Made by a program: the position numbers and the translations under genes. Under the pieces are notes generated by a model. The model was not told where the DNA came from. It worked only from the letters and a program-made list of their open reading frames with translations, and ran no database searches. Shown one piece after another: positions 48,702 through 57,444 of a DNA stretch of 64,000 nt. How positions within the stretch are numbered: the stretch's first letter is position 1; the number at the start of each line of letters is the position of its first letter. Location of the stretch: NCBI RefSeq assembly GCF_014692495.1, contig NZ_JACOIJ010000018.1:1-64000 (forward strand). The letters run 5' to 3'. This DNA is from Sphingobacterium litopenaei. GTDB lineage: Bacteria > Bacteroidota > Bacteroidia > Sphingobacteriales > Sphingobacteriaceae.

Positions 48702-49400
48702 TTATTTGCTGGTTACGTGCAAGCCGCATTCTTTCTTGCTCTTGTCTTCCCACCACCAGCGCCCAGCACGGAAGTCTTCTCCAGGTGCTACTGCACGGGT
48801 ACAAGGTTGACAACCAATACTTGGAAAACCTTTATCATGTAAATGATTGTACGGCACATTAAACTGTTTTAAGTGAGATTCAACATCGTTTAATGTCCAA
48901 TGGAATAAAGGATGTATCTTAATGATCTGATTACCTTCATCCCACTCTATGAAATCCATATCTTCACGATTAGCAGATTGTTCTGCACGAATACCCGTTA
49001 CCCAGATTTCGTAACCTTGTATCGCACGTTTTAAAGGCTCAATTTTTCGAATAAAACAACATTCTTTTCTATTCTCTATACTTTCATAGAAACTCGATGG
49101 TCCTTTTTTAGTGACCATTTCCTCTACTAAAGCCGCTTGCGGATAATACGCCTTTATCGGTAATTTGTAACGTTCTAAAGTTCTGTTCCACACGTAGTAA
49201 GTTTCTGGAAATAAACGTCCAGTCTCCAAAGTGAAAACATCGATCTTCCCACCTGCATCAGCAATTAACTGCGTCAGCACCTGATCTTCTATACCGAAAG
49301 ATGTCGAAAAAACCGCTCTATTACCATAATTATCCGTGATATATTGGATAATTTGTGCAGCATCCAAACCTTGTAAACTTGCTCTCAAATGATCAATCAT
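48702..49400 (-). CDS. cysH: Adenylyl-sulfate (APS/PAPS) reductase, iron-sulfur type
   Basis: Reduces activated sulfate to sulfite with thioredoxin. 232 residues. The pairs CC (ECCFIRKIEPLKRA) and CxxC (GCQPCTRA) are the [4Fe-4S] ligands found in APS-using reductases and absent from the PAPS-only E. coli enzyme. The catalytic Cys is in the C-terminal ECGLH motif. The absence of cysC from the operon fits direct use of APS. It is 3 bp after the siroheme gene. Confidence 0.92.
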   Translation of the reverse strand: MIDHLRASLQGLDAAQIIQYITDNYGNRAVFSTSFGIEDQVLTQLIADAGGKIDVFTLETGRLFPETYYVWNRTLERYKLPIKAYYPQAALVEEMVTKKGPSSFYESIENRKECCFIRKIEPLKRAIQGYEIWVTGIRAEQSANREDMDFIEWDEGNQIIKIHPLFHWTLNDVESHLKQFNVPYNHLHDKGFPSIGCQPCTRAVAPGEDFRAGRWWWEDKSKKECGLHVTSK

Positions 49401-49403
49401 ACC

Positions 49404-49979
49404 CTATTTCTTACTTACTATATCTTGTGTATGTGCATTTAACTGCTTAATCTTATGTTCCAAATCACCACGCAATTGATTTCTATATTCTTGCAGAAGC
49501 TCCAATGTTTCGTCAATTTCTTCAGGCAATATTTCATTAAAAAATTCTTTTAATCGTTTTGCCATTGTCGGTGATTTACCATTTGTCGAAATACCAATTT
49601 TTAAGTTTCCTTTTTGGACGATAGACCCTAAATAAAAATCACACAATTCTGGTTTATCTGCTACATTCAATAGAATGTGGCGATTGATCGATAAAGCTCG
49701 AATATGTTTATTCAATTCAGGATTATTGCTCGCAACTACAACCAAATCTTTTCCCTCCAAATCCGATTCTTCAAAAAGACGTTGCTCCAATTGAATTGAT
49801 TCTTTATCTGCGATAAATTCAAAAACTTCGGGAATAACTTCTTCAGCTACGATTTTCACATTCGCTAACGGAGAACTACGAAAAATAGCTTGTAACTTCT
49901 CCAAACCAACCGGTCCAGCCCCCACTAAAAGGGTTTGAATCTGGTTCATTTTAACGAAAATTGGAAACAGCGTATTCAT
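49404..49979 (-). CDS. Precorrin-2 dehydrogenase / sirohydrochlorin ferrochelatase-like
   Basis: 191 residues of the CysG N-terminal/Met8 type: NAD-binding TLLVGAGPVGLEKLQAIF near the start, NVADKPELCDFYLGSIVQKGNLKIGISTNGKSPTMAKRLKEF in the middle. It oxidises precorrin-2 to sirohydrochlorin and may insert iron, giving siroheme for the sulfite reductase of the same operon. It follows cobA directly with no gap. Confidence 0.92.
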   Translation of the reverse strand: MNTLFPIFVKMNQIQTLLVGAGPVGLEKLQAIFRSSPLANVKIVAEEVIPEVFEFIADKESIQLEQRLFEESDLEGKDLVVVASNNPELNKHIRALSINRHILLNVADKPELCDFYLGSIVQKGNLKIGISTNGKSPTMAKRLKEFFNEILPEEIDETLELLQEYRNQLRGDLEHKIKQLNAHTQDIVSKK

Positions 49980-50747
49980 TTAAGCTTCTAAATGTTGAAT
50001 CTCTTGTTTTAACTTTTGGAAAGATTGGTGCTTTGCAACCACTTCACCCAAAACAATAATCGCAGGCACACCTAAAAGATTTTTATGAACTTGCTCCATA
50101 ATGCTATCTATAGTACCAATTGCTAAACGCTCATTTTCTAACGAACCATTTTGTATCAAAGCAATAGGTAAGTTTCCTTTACCATTATTTTTATATAATT
50201 CAATGATCTGTTGTAATTTAGAATAACCCATCAAAACAACTACTGTAGCATTTGTTTTCACCGCATGGTGCAAATCTTCGGATAAACGCCCGTCTGAAGT
50301 GGATCCAGTAATTACCCAAAAACTTTCACTAATACCACGATAAGTTAATGGAATTTGTTGTAATCCTGTTAAACCTACAGATGATGAAATCCCAGGTACT
50401 ACAGCCGTTGGAATATCAAATTGATGAACATAATCCAACTCTTCTCCTCCACGACCAAACACAAACGGATCACCACCTTTCAGTCTTACGACATGACCAT
50501 GCGTCAACGCATAGTCCACTAATAATTTATTGATGTAGTCTTGTGAGGTAGATAAACGTTCCGCACGTTTACCCACATATATCTTCGTACAAGACTCCTT
50601 AGCATAAGTCAATAATTCTTCATTGACCAAAGCATCGTACAGAATCACATCAGCTTCTTTTATAGCTTTTATGCCTTTTAGTGTAATTAAATCGGGGTCA
50701 CCCGGACCTGCACCAACTAATGTTACAAATGGTTTTACTTCACTCAT
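49980..50747 (-). CDS. cobA: Uroporphyrinogen-III C-methyltransferase
   Basis: Methylates uroporphyrinogen III twice with SAM to precorrin-2. 255 residues; VGAGPGDPDLITLKG at the start, YVGKRA, VRLKGGDPFVFGRGGEE and VPGISS identify the SUMT family. No corrinoid genes accompany it, so here its role is siroheme. In E. coli this and the dehydrogenase are one protein (CysG); here they are separate adjacent genes. Confidence 0.95.
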   Translation of the reverse strand: MSEVKPFVTLVGAGPGDPDLITLKGIKAIKEADVILYDALVNEELLTYAKESCTKIYVGKRAERLSTSQDYINKLLVDYALTHGHVVRLKGGDPFVFGRGGEELDYVHQFDIPTAVVPGISSSVGLTGLQQIPLTYRGISESFWVITGSTSDGRLSEDLHHAVKTNATVVVLMGYSKLQQIIELYKNNGKGNLPIALIQNGSLENERLAIGTIDSIMEQVHKNLLGVPAIIVLGEVVAKHQSFQKLKQEIQHLEA

Positions 50748-50757
50748 TCTTCCCTCC

Positions 50758-52863
50758 TTAACTATTTACTACGCGTAATGATTCTCTACGTTCAGCAGAT
50801 TCGTAATAAAAAGCTGTCGCCTGCTTGATATATACCTCAGCAAATTCACGCGATGGTTCATATTTATTTATTTGCAATACACGTTCTGAAAATGAAGTTG
50901 GGAATGTGAAAATTCCTTCGTTTACATAACGTGCATCGAATTCATTAATTACTGCAGATTGAGTGCTCGAATTAACTCCTTTATCCAATAATAACGCTTT
51001 CGCTGTCCACACAAATGCACTGTAGGCATGGTAAATTGCATCTACATACTGATTATTTTCAAAAGCTTTATTCGCCCATTCGATTTTCTCTTCTGACTCC
51101 AACAATAGTGTAGCTACTAAATCGATAACCACACCAGCACATTCTCCCACACCAATAGCTGTTTCGAAAGTACCTTCATGACCCCAATCCACAAACTCAT
51201 CTGCCGTCAAAGTAGTTAAGTCAGAAAGTGGTTTTAATAAGCGGTAGAAATAATCTTTGGTTTGACGATCGTAATACGCATGGAAATTTTCTTCCGCTAA
51301 TCTATTTTGTTTGTAATCAACCAAAACTAAATCTACTACTTGCAATACACGTTTAGTTGGAACTTTTATAACACGTTCTGCAACACGACCTTTACCATCA
51401 CCAATTGTACCTCCACCTAACATCACCTGCGCCGCTGGAACTACTTTACCTTCAGCCTTTACCGAACTTCCGTGAAAACCAATATGTGCCAAACCATGTT
51501 GACCACAAGAGTTCATACAACCCGAAATTTTGATTTTCAAATCCTGTTCGAACACAAACTCTTCATGGAATTCATGAATATATTGCTCAATGACACGCGC
51601 CATTTCCGTAGAATTCGAAATACCCAAATTACAAGTATCCGTACCCGGACAGGTTGTCACATCGGCTGTACTATCAAAACCTGCATTAGCTATGCCTAAT
51701 TGTGTAAACAAATTGAACAAATGCGGTAATGATTCTTCACGTACATATTTGAAAAGTAAATTTTGATTTTGTGTAATACGAATATCATCTGCGATATGAT
51801 CACGAATTCCGGCTACCAATTCTCTCGCTTTTGAAGTCGAAATATCACCAGTCAAAATCTTCACATACACACCAAAAAAACCTTTTTGTTTTTGTTCAAA
51901 AACATTAGTGGCGCGCCATACTTGATATTTTGCGGCATCAATTGGTTCTACAGCTGTCACTACCGACGTTGGCGCTACAGGCTGCTGTATAGTTTCTCTG
52001 TTTACGACAACATATTTATTTTTAATAGCTACTTTTTCTTCTTCAATTAAACGCAATACTTCGTCCAAACCAAGTTTTTGCACTAAATATTTGAAACGCG
52101 CTTTATTACGGTTGTTTCGCTCGCCATAACGATCAAATACACGCAAAGTAGCTTCCATGTAAGGAATAATTTGATCTTCTTCCAAGAAATCAAAGATTTC
52201 GTGCGCCAATAAAGGCTGAGAACCTAAACCACCACCTAGCAAAACTTTGAAACCTCTTACCTCTTCGCCATTTATAATTTTCACTTTTGGAATAAAACCA
52301 AAGTCATGAATGTAAGAGAAAGCAGTATCGCGGTCAGAACTAGAAAAAGAAATTTTAATCTTACGTCCCATTTCTGCACAGATTGGGTTACGCAAGAAAT
52401 ACTCAAAAGTCTTTTGCGCATAAGGTGAAACATCAAATGGTTCCAAAGGATCAATTCCTGCGGTTGGAGACGCCGTAACATTACGTACGGTGTTACCACA
52501 CGCTTCACGCAAAGTAATATCATCTTCCGCTAATTTAGCCCACAACTCTGGTGTTTTATCCAAACTAACATAGTGTATTTGTATATCTTGACGAGTAGTC
52601 AAGTGCAGATTTTTGGAAGCATATTCATCAGAAATATCTGCAATTTTCAATATTTGCTTAAATGTAACTTTCCCAAATGGTAATTTAATGCGTACCATTT
52701 GCACACCTGGCTGACGCTGTCCGTACACTCCTCTTGCCAATCGTAGTGACCTGAATTTCTCATCCGGAATTAATCCTTCTTGATACGCTCTAATCTTACG
52801 CTCAAGCTCTATAATCTCTTGCTCTACAACTGGGTTTTCTAATTCTGTTCTAAAACTTTGCAT
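50758..52863 (-). CDS. Siroheme sulfite (nitrite) reductase with C-terminal HEPN-like domain
   Basis: Reduces sulfite to sulfide. 701 residues: two ferredoxin-like/siroheme halves with the paired [4Fe-4S]-siroheme cysteines in TTCPGTDTCNLG (C-x5-C) and GCMNSCGQHG (C-x3-C). From about residue 580 an extra all-helical domain (EEKIEWANKAFENNQYVDAIYHAYSAFVWTAKALL) resembles HEPN domains, which E. coli CysI lacks. It leads the operon sulfite reductase-cobA-dehydrogenase-cysH-cysD-cysN. No flavoprotein partner (cysJ) is present, so ferredoxin is the likely donor. Confidence 0.9.
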   Translation of the reverse strand: MQSFRTELENPVVEQEIIELERKIRAYQEGLIPDEKFRSLRLARGVYGQRQPGVQMVRIKLPFGKVTFKQILKIADISDEYASKNLHLTTRQDIQIHYVSLDKTPELWAKLAEDDITLREACGNTVRNVTASPTAGIDPLEPFDVSPYAQKTFEYFLRNPICAEMGRKIKISFSSSDRDTAFSYIHDFGFIPKVKIINGEEVRGFKVLLGGGLGSQPLLAHEIFDFLEEDQIIPYMEATLRVFDRYGERNNRNKARFKYLVQKLGLDEVLRLIEEEKVAIKNKYVVVNRETIQQPVAPTSVVTAVEPIDAAKYQVWRATNVFEQKQKGFFGVYVKILTGDISTSKARELVAGIRDHIADDIRITQNQNLLFKYVREESLPHLFNLFTQLGIANAGFDSTADVTTCPGTDTCNLGISNSTEMARVIEQYIHEFHEEFVFEQDLKIKISGCMNSCGQHGLAHIGFHGSSVKAEGKVVPAAQVMLGGGTIGDGKGRVAERVIKVPTKRVLQVVDLVLVDYKQNRLAEENFHAYYDRQTKDYFYRLLKPLSDLTTLTADEFVDWGHEGTFETAIGVGECAGVVIDLVATLLLESEEKIEWANKAFENNQYVDAIYHAYSAFVWTAKALLLDKGVNSSTQSAVINEFDARYVNEGIFTFPTSFSERVLQINKYEPSREFAEVYIKQATAFYYESAERRESLRVVNS

Positions 52864-52930
52864 GGTTTAAAGTAAGTAGCATTCCTCGTTTAAATCTCTT
52901 CAAATGGTTACTTTTTCAAATAACGCGTGA

Positions 52931-52938
52931 CAAAGGTA
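52931..52938 (-). promoter_or_regulatory. -7 box of the sulfate-assimilation operon
   Basis: TACCTTTG on the minus strand fits TAnnTTTG and is 67 bp before the sulfite reductase start. Confidence 0.5.
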
Positions 52939-52981
52939 AAAAATAAAACCTATAAAAGCTATATATTCTACCAATTTAGTA

Positions 52982-52989
52982 TATATTTG
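52982..52989 (+). promoter_or_regulatory. -7 box of the Pst-like operon
   Basis: TATATTTG is a perfect -7 box 39 bp before the binding-protein ATG. With the opposing box at 52931, both divergent promoters sit in the same 165 bp, so a shared regulator is possible. Confidence 0.55.
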
Positions 52990-53028
52990 TAGAAATATTT
53001 TAATTTATAATATTGGTAAATATAATTA

Positions 53029-54000
53029 ATGAAATTAACAAAATCATTAACTAAAGCCTTAATTCTTTCAATTATCTTCAGCGGTTGCGCACCGAAAGTC
53101 AAAGAGGGATACGACGAAAAGACCGGATATGTGGGTAATATTTCCATTTCTGGGGCATTCGCATTGTATCCAATCGTAGTATTATGGGGCGAGGATTTTA
53201 AAAAGTTGAATCCAAATGTACGCTTCAATATTTCAGCAGGTGGAGCTGGCAAAGGAATAGCCGATGTGCTTACTAATATGACAGACATAGGTTTGGTGTC
53301 GCGAGACTTACATCCTCAGGAATTGGAAAAAGGAGCTTATCCTATTTTTGTAGCTAAAGATGCTGTTTTGGGAACTTTTAATTCCAATCATCCGGATGCA
53401 AATTTGATAAAAGAACGAGGACTTACGCAAAATGAATTAGAAGATGTTTTTGTACATAGTAAATACAAATCTTGGAATCAAATTGATAGCAGATTTTCAT
53501 CCGCAGCTATAGGTGTATATGTACGTTCGGATGCAGCTGGTGCGGCGGAAACTTGGGCTAAATATTTCAAAAAATCTCAAGAAGACTTGAAAGGTGTTGG
53601 AATATTTGGAGATCCAGGGTTGGCACAAGCTATTAAAGACAGTCCTACTGCAATTGGATTCAATAATATCAACTATGTTTACGATCTGAAGACCAAGAAA
53701 ACCACACCCAATATCGAGGTTATTCCAATCGACATTAATAAGAATGGGAAAATAGATTCCGAAGAAAGCTTTTATGACAATATCGATGTGTTGACCGAAG
53801 CTGTAGCTTTAGGAAAATATCCTTCGCCTCCAAGTAGGGAACTACTTTTTGTCATTAAAAATGATAATAACAGCAAATTGATAAAAGAATTTATTCGCTT
53901 TGTTTTAGACAAAAATCAGCAAGGCTATCTTTTAGAAAATGGTTATGTACCACTTACTGTTGAGCAAAGAAATAAGGAATTAGAAAAACTTACCAACTAA
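53029..54000 (+). CDS. PstS-like oxyanion-binding lipoprotein, ligand uncertain
   Basis: 323-residue binding protein of a Pst-type ABC importer. A lipobox ends at C20 (IIFSGC). The fold is PstS-like: ISGAFALYPIVVLWGEDF, NISAGGAGKGIADV, DIGLVSRDL, VYVRSDAAGAAETW. In E. coli PstS the R-x3-SGT motif (S139, T141) hydrogen-bonds phosphate; here the aligned residues are A170 and A172, and the N-terminal Thr is lost as well. A canonical EF-hand loop DINKNGKIDSEE (235-246) is inserted near the hinge. Phosphate may not be the ligand. It overlaps the next gene by one base. Confidence 0.85.
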   Translation: MKLTKSLTKALILSIIFSGCAPKVKEGYDEKTGYVGNISISGAFALYPIVVLWGEDFKKLNPNVRFNISAGGAGKGIADVLTNMTDIGLVSRDLHPQELEKGAYPIFVAKDAVLGTFNSNHPDANLIKERGLTQNELEDVFVHSKYKSWNQIDSRFSSAAIGVYVRSDAAGAAETWAKYFKKSQEDLKGVGIFGDPGLAQAIKDSPTAIGFNNINYVYDLKTKKTTPNIEVIPIDINKNGKIDSEESFYDNIDVLTEAVALGKYPSPPSRELLFVIKNDNNSKLIKEFIRFVLDKNQQGYLLENGYVPLTVEQRNKELEKLTN

Positions 54001-54887
54001 TGAAATTCAGATTAGTAAAAGATTTAATCGCTAAGTATTTATCGAAATCGCTTTTAATCCTATCATTATCAGTGGTAGTGCTTATTGTTATTGGTTTAGC
54101 AATGAAATCTTCACCACTATTGGATAATGTAAATTTATTCCATATTCTAACCGAAAAGAATTGGTCACCTCAAAAAGGAAATTTTGGTTTCCTACCTTTT
54201 ATTATGGGAACGCTGTGGGTGACATTAATATCCTTAGTTATAGCTGTACCACTTTGTATTTTAGCATCCACCTATTTGGTAGAATATGCTTCTGACAGAC
54301 TTCGCATTTCAGTATTGCCCTTAATGAATGTCTTGGCAGCCATTCCACCTGTACTATATGGTGTTTGGGGTGTTTTATTTGTTGTGCCACTCATTTCAGA
54401 CTGGATAGCCCCCATATTCAATATCAATATTACAGGTTACTCCGTATTAGCAGGAGGAATTGTTTTGGCTGTAATGATCTTTCCAATCATGATTAGTATC
54501 ATGGTCGAAGTGTTGCACACTATCCCAAAGGAACTAAAAGCAGCTTCACTGTCTTTAGGTGCAACAAAGTGGGAGACCATACAAAAAGTAATTTTACGTA
54601 AAGCCAGACCTGGAATAATTGCCGCAGTCGTATTAGCGGTTTCAAGAGCTTTTGGAGAAACGGTAGCCGTATTAATGGTTTGTGGAAATATCCCTAAAGT
54701 CCCACAATCTTTATTTGATGCGGGCTACCCTATCCCCGCTCTTATAGCCAATAATTTTGGAGAAATGATGTCTATTCCGCTGTACGATGCAGCGTTGATG
54801 TTCGCTGCTTTATTATTGTTTGTTATCATCTTTGGATTCAACCTTATCTCGAGAATAATCTTAAACAGATTGGAGGAACACGCCTAA
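54000..54887 (+). CDS. pstC: Pst-like ABC permease (PstC type)
   Basis: 295 residues, about six membrane segments, with the permease coupling motif EVLHTIPKELKAASLSLGATKWETIQKVILRKA near residue 180. It forms the channel with the PstA-type permease. Start and stop codons overlap both neighbours by a single base, so translation is coupled. The name describes homology, not proven phosphate transport. Confidence 0.9.
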   Translation: MKFRLVKDLIAKYLSKSLLILSLSVVVLIVIGLAMKSSPLLDNVNLFHILTEKNWSPQKGNFGFLPFIMGTLWVTLISLVIAVPLCILASTYLVEYASDRLRISVLPLMNVLAAIPPVLYGVWGVLFVVPLISDWIAPIFNINITGYSVLAGGIVLAVMIFPIMISIMVEVLHTIPKELKAASLSLGATKWETIQKVILRKARPGIIAAVVLAVSRAFGETVAVLMVCGNIPKVPQSLFDAGYPIPALIANNFGEMMSIPLYDAALMFAALLLFVIIFGFNLISRIILNRLEEHA

Positions 54888-55741
54888 TGTCAAATATCAA
54901 AAGCAGATTACGAAAAGAAAAAATTGCTAAAATATTGATGCAGATTTCAGGCATTAGTATTACAGGTTCTCTATTTTTAATAATTGGAATTATAATGTAT
55001 AAAGGACTACCTTATATTAGCTGGGAGATGATTTCTCAATCTCCAAAAGGGGGCTTTTATATAGGTAAAGGCGGAGGAATCTTTAATGCGATACTAGGAT
55101 CTTTATATTTAGCTGGCCTTTCTACAGTATTGGCGACACTTATTGGAATTCCAATTGCCTTGTACCTCAATATGTATATCAAGCAGGGTTCTTTTTTAGA
55201 AAAATCTTCCAAACTTTTGTTTGATGTATTGTTCGGTATCCCTTCCATTGTTTATGGAGCAATTGCTTTCAGCATAATGGTTTGGTTGGGAATTCGTGCT
55301 TCTCTATTGGGAGGTGTTATCACGATTACATTGCTCACCATTCCTATTGTGGTTCGTACCATCGATGAATTGTTATTGACTGTACCTGTTGATTTAAAAA
55401 ATGTAACCAAATCCTTAGGTGCTACCACATGGGAAACAGCTAAAGTTTTAATAAAATACATCAAACCTGGAATTTTCACCGCCATATTATTGGCTTTCGG
55501 AAGAGCGATTGGTGATGTAGCAGGAGTATTATTAACAACAGGATTTTCGGATAATCTGCCCAAATATATTGATGAACCAGCAGCGACATTGCCATTAGCT
55601 ATATTTTTTCAATTAAGTAGTCCTATACCCGAAGTACAAGGCAGAGCTTACGCTTCTGCATTAGTACTGACACTAATTATTTTAATTATCGTCATATGCA
55701 CGCACATTCTAGCATCGAAACAAAAGAAACACAAAATATAA
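54887..55741 (+). CDS. pstA: Pst-like ABC permease (PstA type)
   Basis: 284 residues with six membrane segments and the coupling loop LLLTVPVDLKNVTKSLGATTWETAKVLIKY. It pairs with the PstC-type permease. Its 3' end overlaps the longest reading of the ATPase gene by 46 bp. Confidence 0.9.
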   Translation: MSNIKSRLRKEKIAKILMQISGISITGSLFLIIGIIMYKGLPYISWEMISQSPKGGFYIGKGGGIFNAILGSLYLAGLSTVLATLIGIPIALYLNMYIKQGSFLEKSSKLLFDVLFGIPSIVYGAIAFSIMVWLGIRASLLGGVITITLLTIPIVVRTIDELLLTVPVDLKNVTKSLGATTWETAKVLIKYIKPGIFTAILLAFGRAIGDVAGVLLTTGFSDNLPKYIDEPAATLPLAIFFQLSSPIPEVQGRAYASALVLTLIILIIVICTHILASKQKKHKI

Positions 55742-56505
55742 TCCTTCCCAGCACCCCTCACATGCAAATCAAGGATTTGAATGTATATATAGAAGGAACT
55801 CATATACTTAAGAATATCAACTTGGATATTCCAAACAATTCGATTACCTCTATTATCGGTCCATCAGGATGTGGTAAAACCACTTTATTAAAAACCTTAA
55901 ATCGACTGATGGACGACTCGAAAGAAGTAAAAGTAACGGGATCCGTTTTAGTAAATGGAGAAGATATTTACGCGAAAGACGCAGAAGTAACTCATATTCG
56001 CAAGAAAATGGGCTTACTTTCACAAAGACCTTTCCCTCTACCGATGTCGATTTTTGACAATATAGCTTACGGACCAAAGATACATGGCGAACGCAATAAA
56101 AAAGTATTGGAACAGATTGTAGAAACTCAACTGCGCAATGTAGGACTTTGGGAAGAAGTAAAAGACCGTTTGGACTCTTCGGCAACAGGATTATCGATAG
56201 GTCAGCAGCAAAGACTTTGTTTAGCGAGAGGTCTTGCAGTTCAGCCTGAAATCATTTTAGGTGATGAAAGTACATCTGCGTTGGATCCCATCTCAACACA
56301 AACTATTGAGAATCTGTTAATAGACCTTAAAAAAGACTATACTATTGTATTGGTAACACATATTTTAAGGCAAGCTCGTCGTGTGTCCGATTATATCTTA
56401 TTTGTATATAATGGTAAAGCAGTAGAGTTTGGAAAAACCGAAGATGTATTAATCAATCCAAAAAATCCAATAACTCAACAATACGTAAAAGGATTTATAA
56501 GTTAA
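55696..56505 (+). CDS. pstB: Pst-like ABC ATPase (PstB type)
   Basis: 269 residues that power the importer. Walker A IGPSGCGKTTLLKTL (about residue 55), Walker B IILGDESTSALDP and the H-loop THILRQARR are present. The signature is LSIGQQQRL where LSGGQ is normal, and the Walker B Glu is followed by Ser, not Pro. An ATG at 55762 (MQIKDLNVYIEG) starts at the conserved domain and clears the pstA overlap, so it is a serious alternative start. No phoU follows. Confidence 0.9.
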   Translation: MHAHSSIETKETQNIILPSTPHMQIKDLNVYIEGTHILKNINLDIPNNSITSIIGPSGCGKTTLLKTLNRLMDDSKEVKVTGSVLVNGEDIYAKDAEVTHIRKKMGLLSQRPFPLPMSIFDNIAYGPKIHGERNKKVLEQIVETQLRNVGLWEEVKDRLDSSATGLSIGQQQRLCLARGLAVQPEIILGDESTSALDPISTQTIENLLIDLKKDYTIVLVTHILRQARRVSDYILFVYNGKAVEFGKTEDVLINPKNPITQQYVKGFIS

Positions 56506-56549
56506 AATTAGAAAGCCAATCAAATACATGATTGGCTTTCTAATTTTTA
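56505..56549 (+). terminator. Terminator of the Pst-like operon
   Basis: AAATTAGAAAGCCAATCA and TGATTGGCTTTCTAATTT form a perfect long stem around AATACA, followed by T residues. The following bases to 56730 show no gene. Confidence 0.92.
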
Positions 56550-56730
56550 TGACCAGTATGAAATAATAAGTAAAAATCCTCCATAAGCAATTCCAAAACA
56601 ATCCATGATGTACTTTATGCAAGCAAGTACAATCCGATTACCCTCGAAAGTAAAAATTGAATTAAATATATTTAAGTATAATCTCCCTTTTAAGGAATAA
56701 TTGTTGGTTGGTATAATTATAAAATAAACA

Positions 56731-57021
56731 TTAAGAAGCAGTCAAGAAGATCTCCTCATCTCCTACTGCATTTACATTTTGTATACTATCAAATGCGAGT
56801 TCTATGTCCTTGCATAGCTGCATTAACTTTACAATATTAATATCTTTAGAATTCTCAAATTGATCCATTTCAAATTCATAGCAATCGCCCTCTTCGAAAA
56901 CATCCATAATTTCTTTCAACTCGCCATCAGAGGCAATATTTACAATTTGAGTAAACAATTGATTTCGAATGTCGCCTAATAGTTGTAAAGATTCAATAAC
57001 TCTGTTTCTGTAAGCTTTCAT
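56731..57021 (-). CDS. Small acidic protein of unknown function
   Basis: 96 residues, not recognised, predicted helical and strongly acidic (VFEEGDCYEFEMDQFENSKD). It has no signal peptide or membrane segment. It stands alone between the Pst-like operon and pyrF with a long 423-bp upstream region. An inverted repeat (AATAATTC-A-GAATTATT) lies about 20 bp before the ATG. Confidence 0.55.
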   Translation of the reverse strand: MKAYRNRVIESLQLLGDIRNQLFTQIVNIASDGELKEIMDVFEEGDCYEFEMDQFENSKDINIVKLMQLCKDIELAFDSIQNVNAVGDEEIFLTAS

Positions 57022-57039
57022 AAGCGTAAAGTTTTAAGT

Positions 57040-57056
57040 TCAATAATTCAGAATTA
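57040..57056. repeat. Inverted repeat upstream of the small acidic gene
   Basis: AATAATTC and GAATTATT are separated by one base. The rest of 57057-57394 is very AT-rich, with no open reading frame, tRNA or strong hairpin seen. Confidence 0.45.
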
Positions 57057-57394
57057 TTATCAAATAAGCTTAGAATCCCGCGGTTTAAATGGTAATAATT
57101 ACAACACAAATAAACAATATAAAATAATTCCAAAAGCCTTTTTTTAAGAATGTGTAACAAATTGTAGTTATTGTTTTACAGCATTAAAAGTTTAATTATT
57201 TTCTTAAAAAACATTGTTTTAGATTAAAGAAAAGGATATTCTAATAGGTATATGTTAATTTTACCATTATTAGAATTTTCAGATTTTTGAACGTCGCAGA
57301 AATTAACCAAAAAGAAATAACTTTTTATAAAAAAAGTGCTTAAAATCACATTTTTCAAATGATTTGTAACAAAGAATATGGTAAAATTGGGTAA

Positions 57395-57427
57395 TTAAAA
57401 AGGCCAATCACTAAACGATTGGCCTCT
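57395..57427 (-). terminator. Terminator of the rlu-tlpA-pyrF operon
   Basis: On the minus strand AGGCCAATCG and TGATTGGCCT pair around a TTTAG loop and are followed by TTTTTAATT. Confidence 0.88.
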
Positions 57428-57444
57428 ATATTGTCTTATAATCT

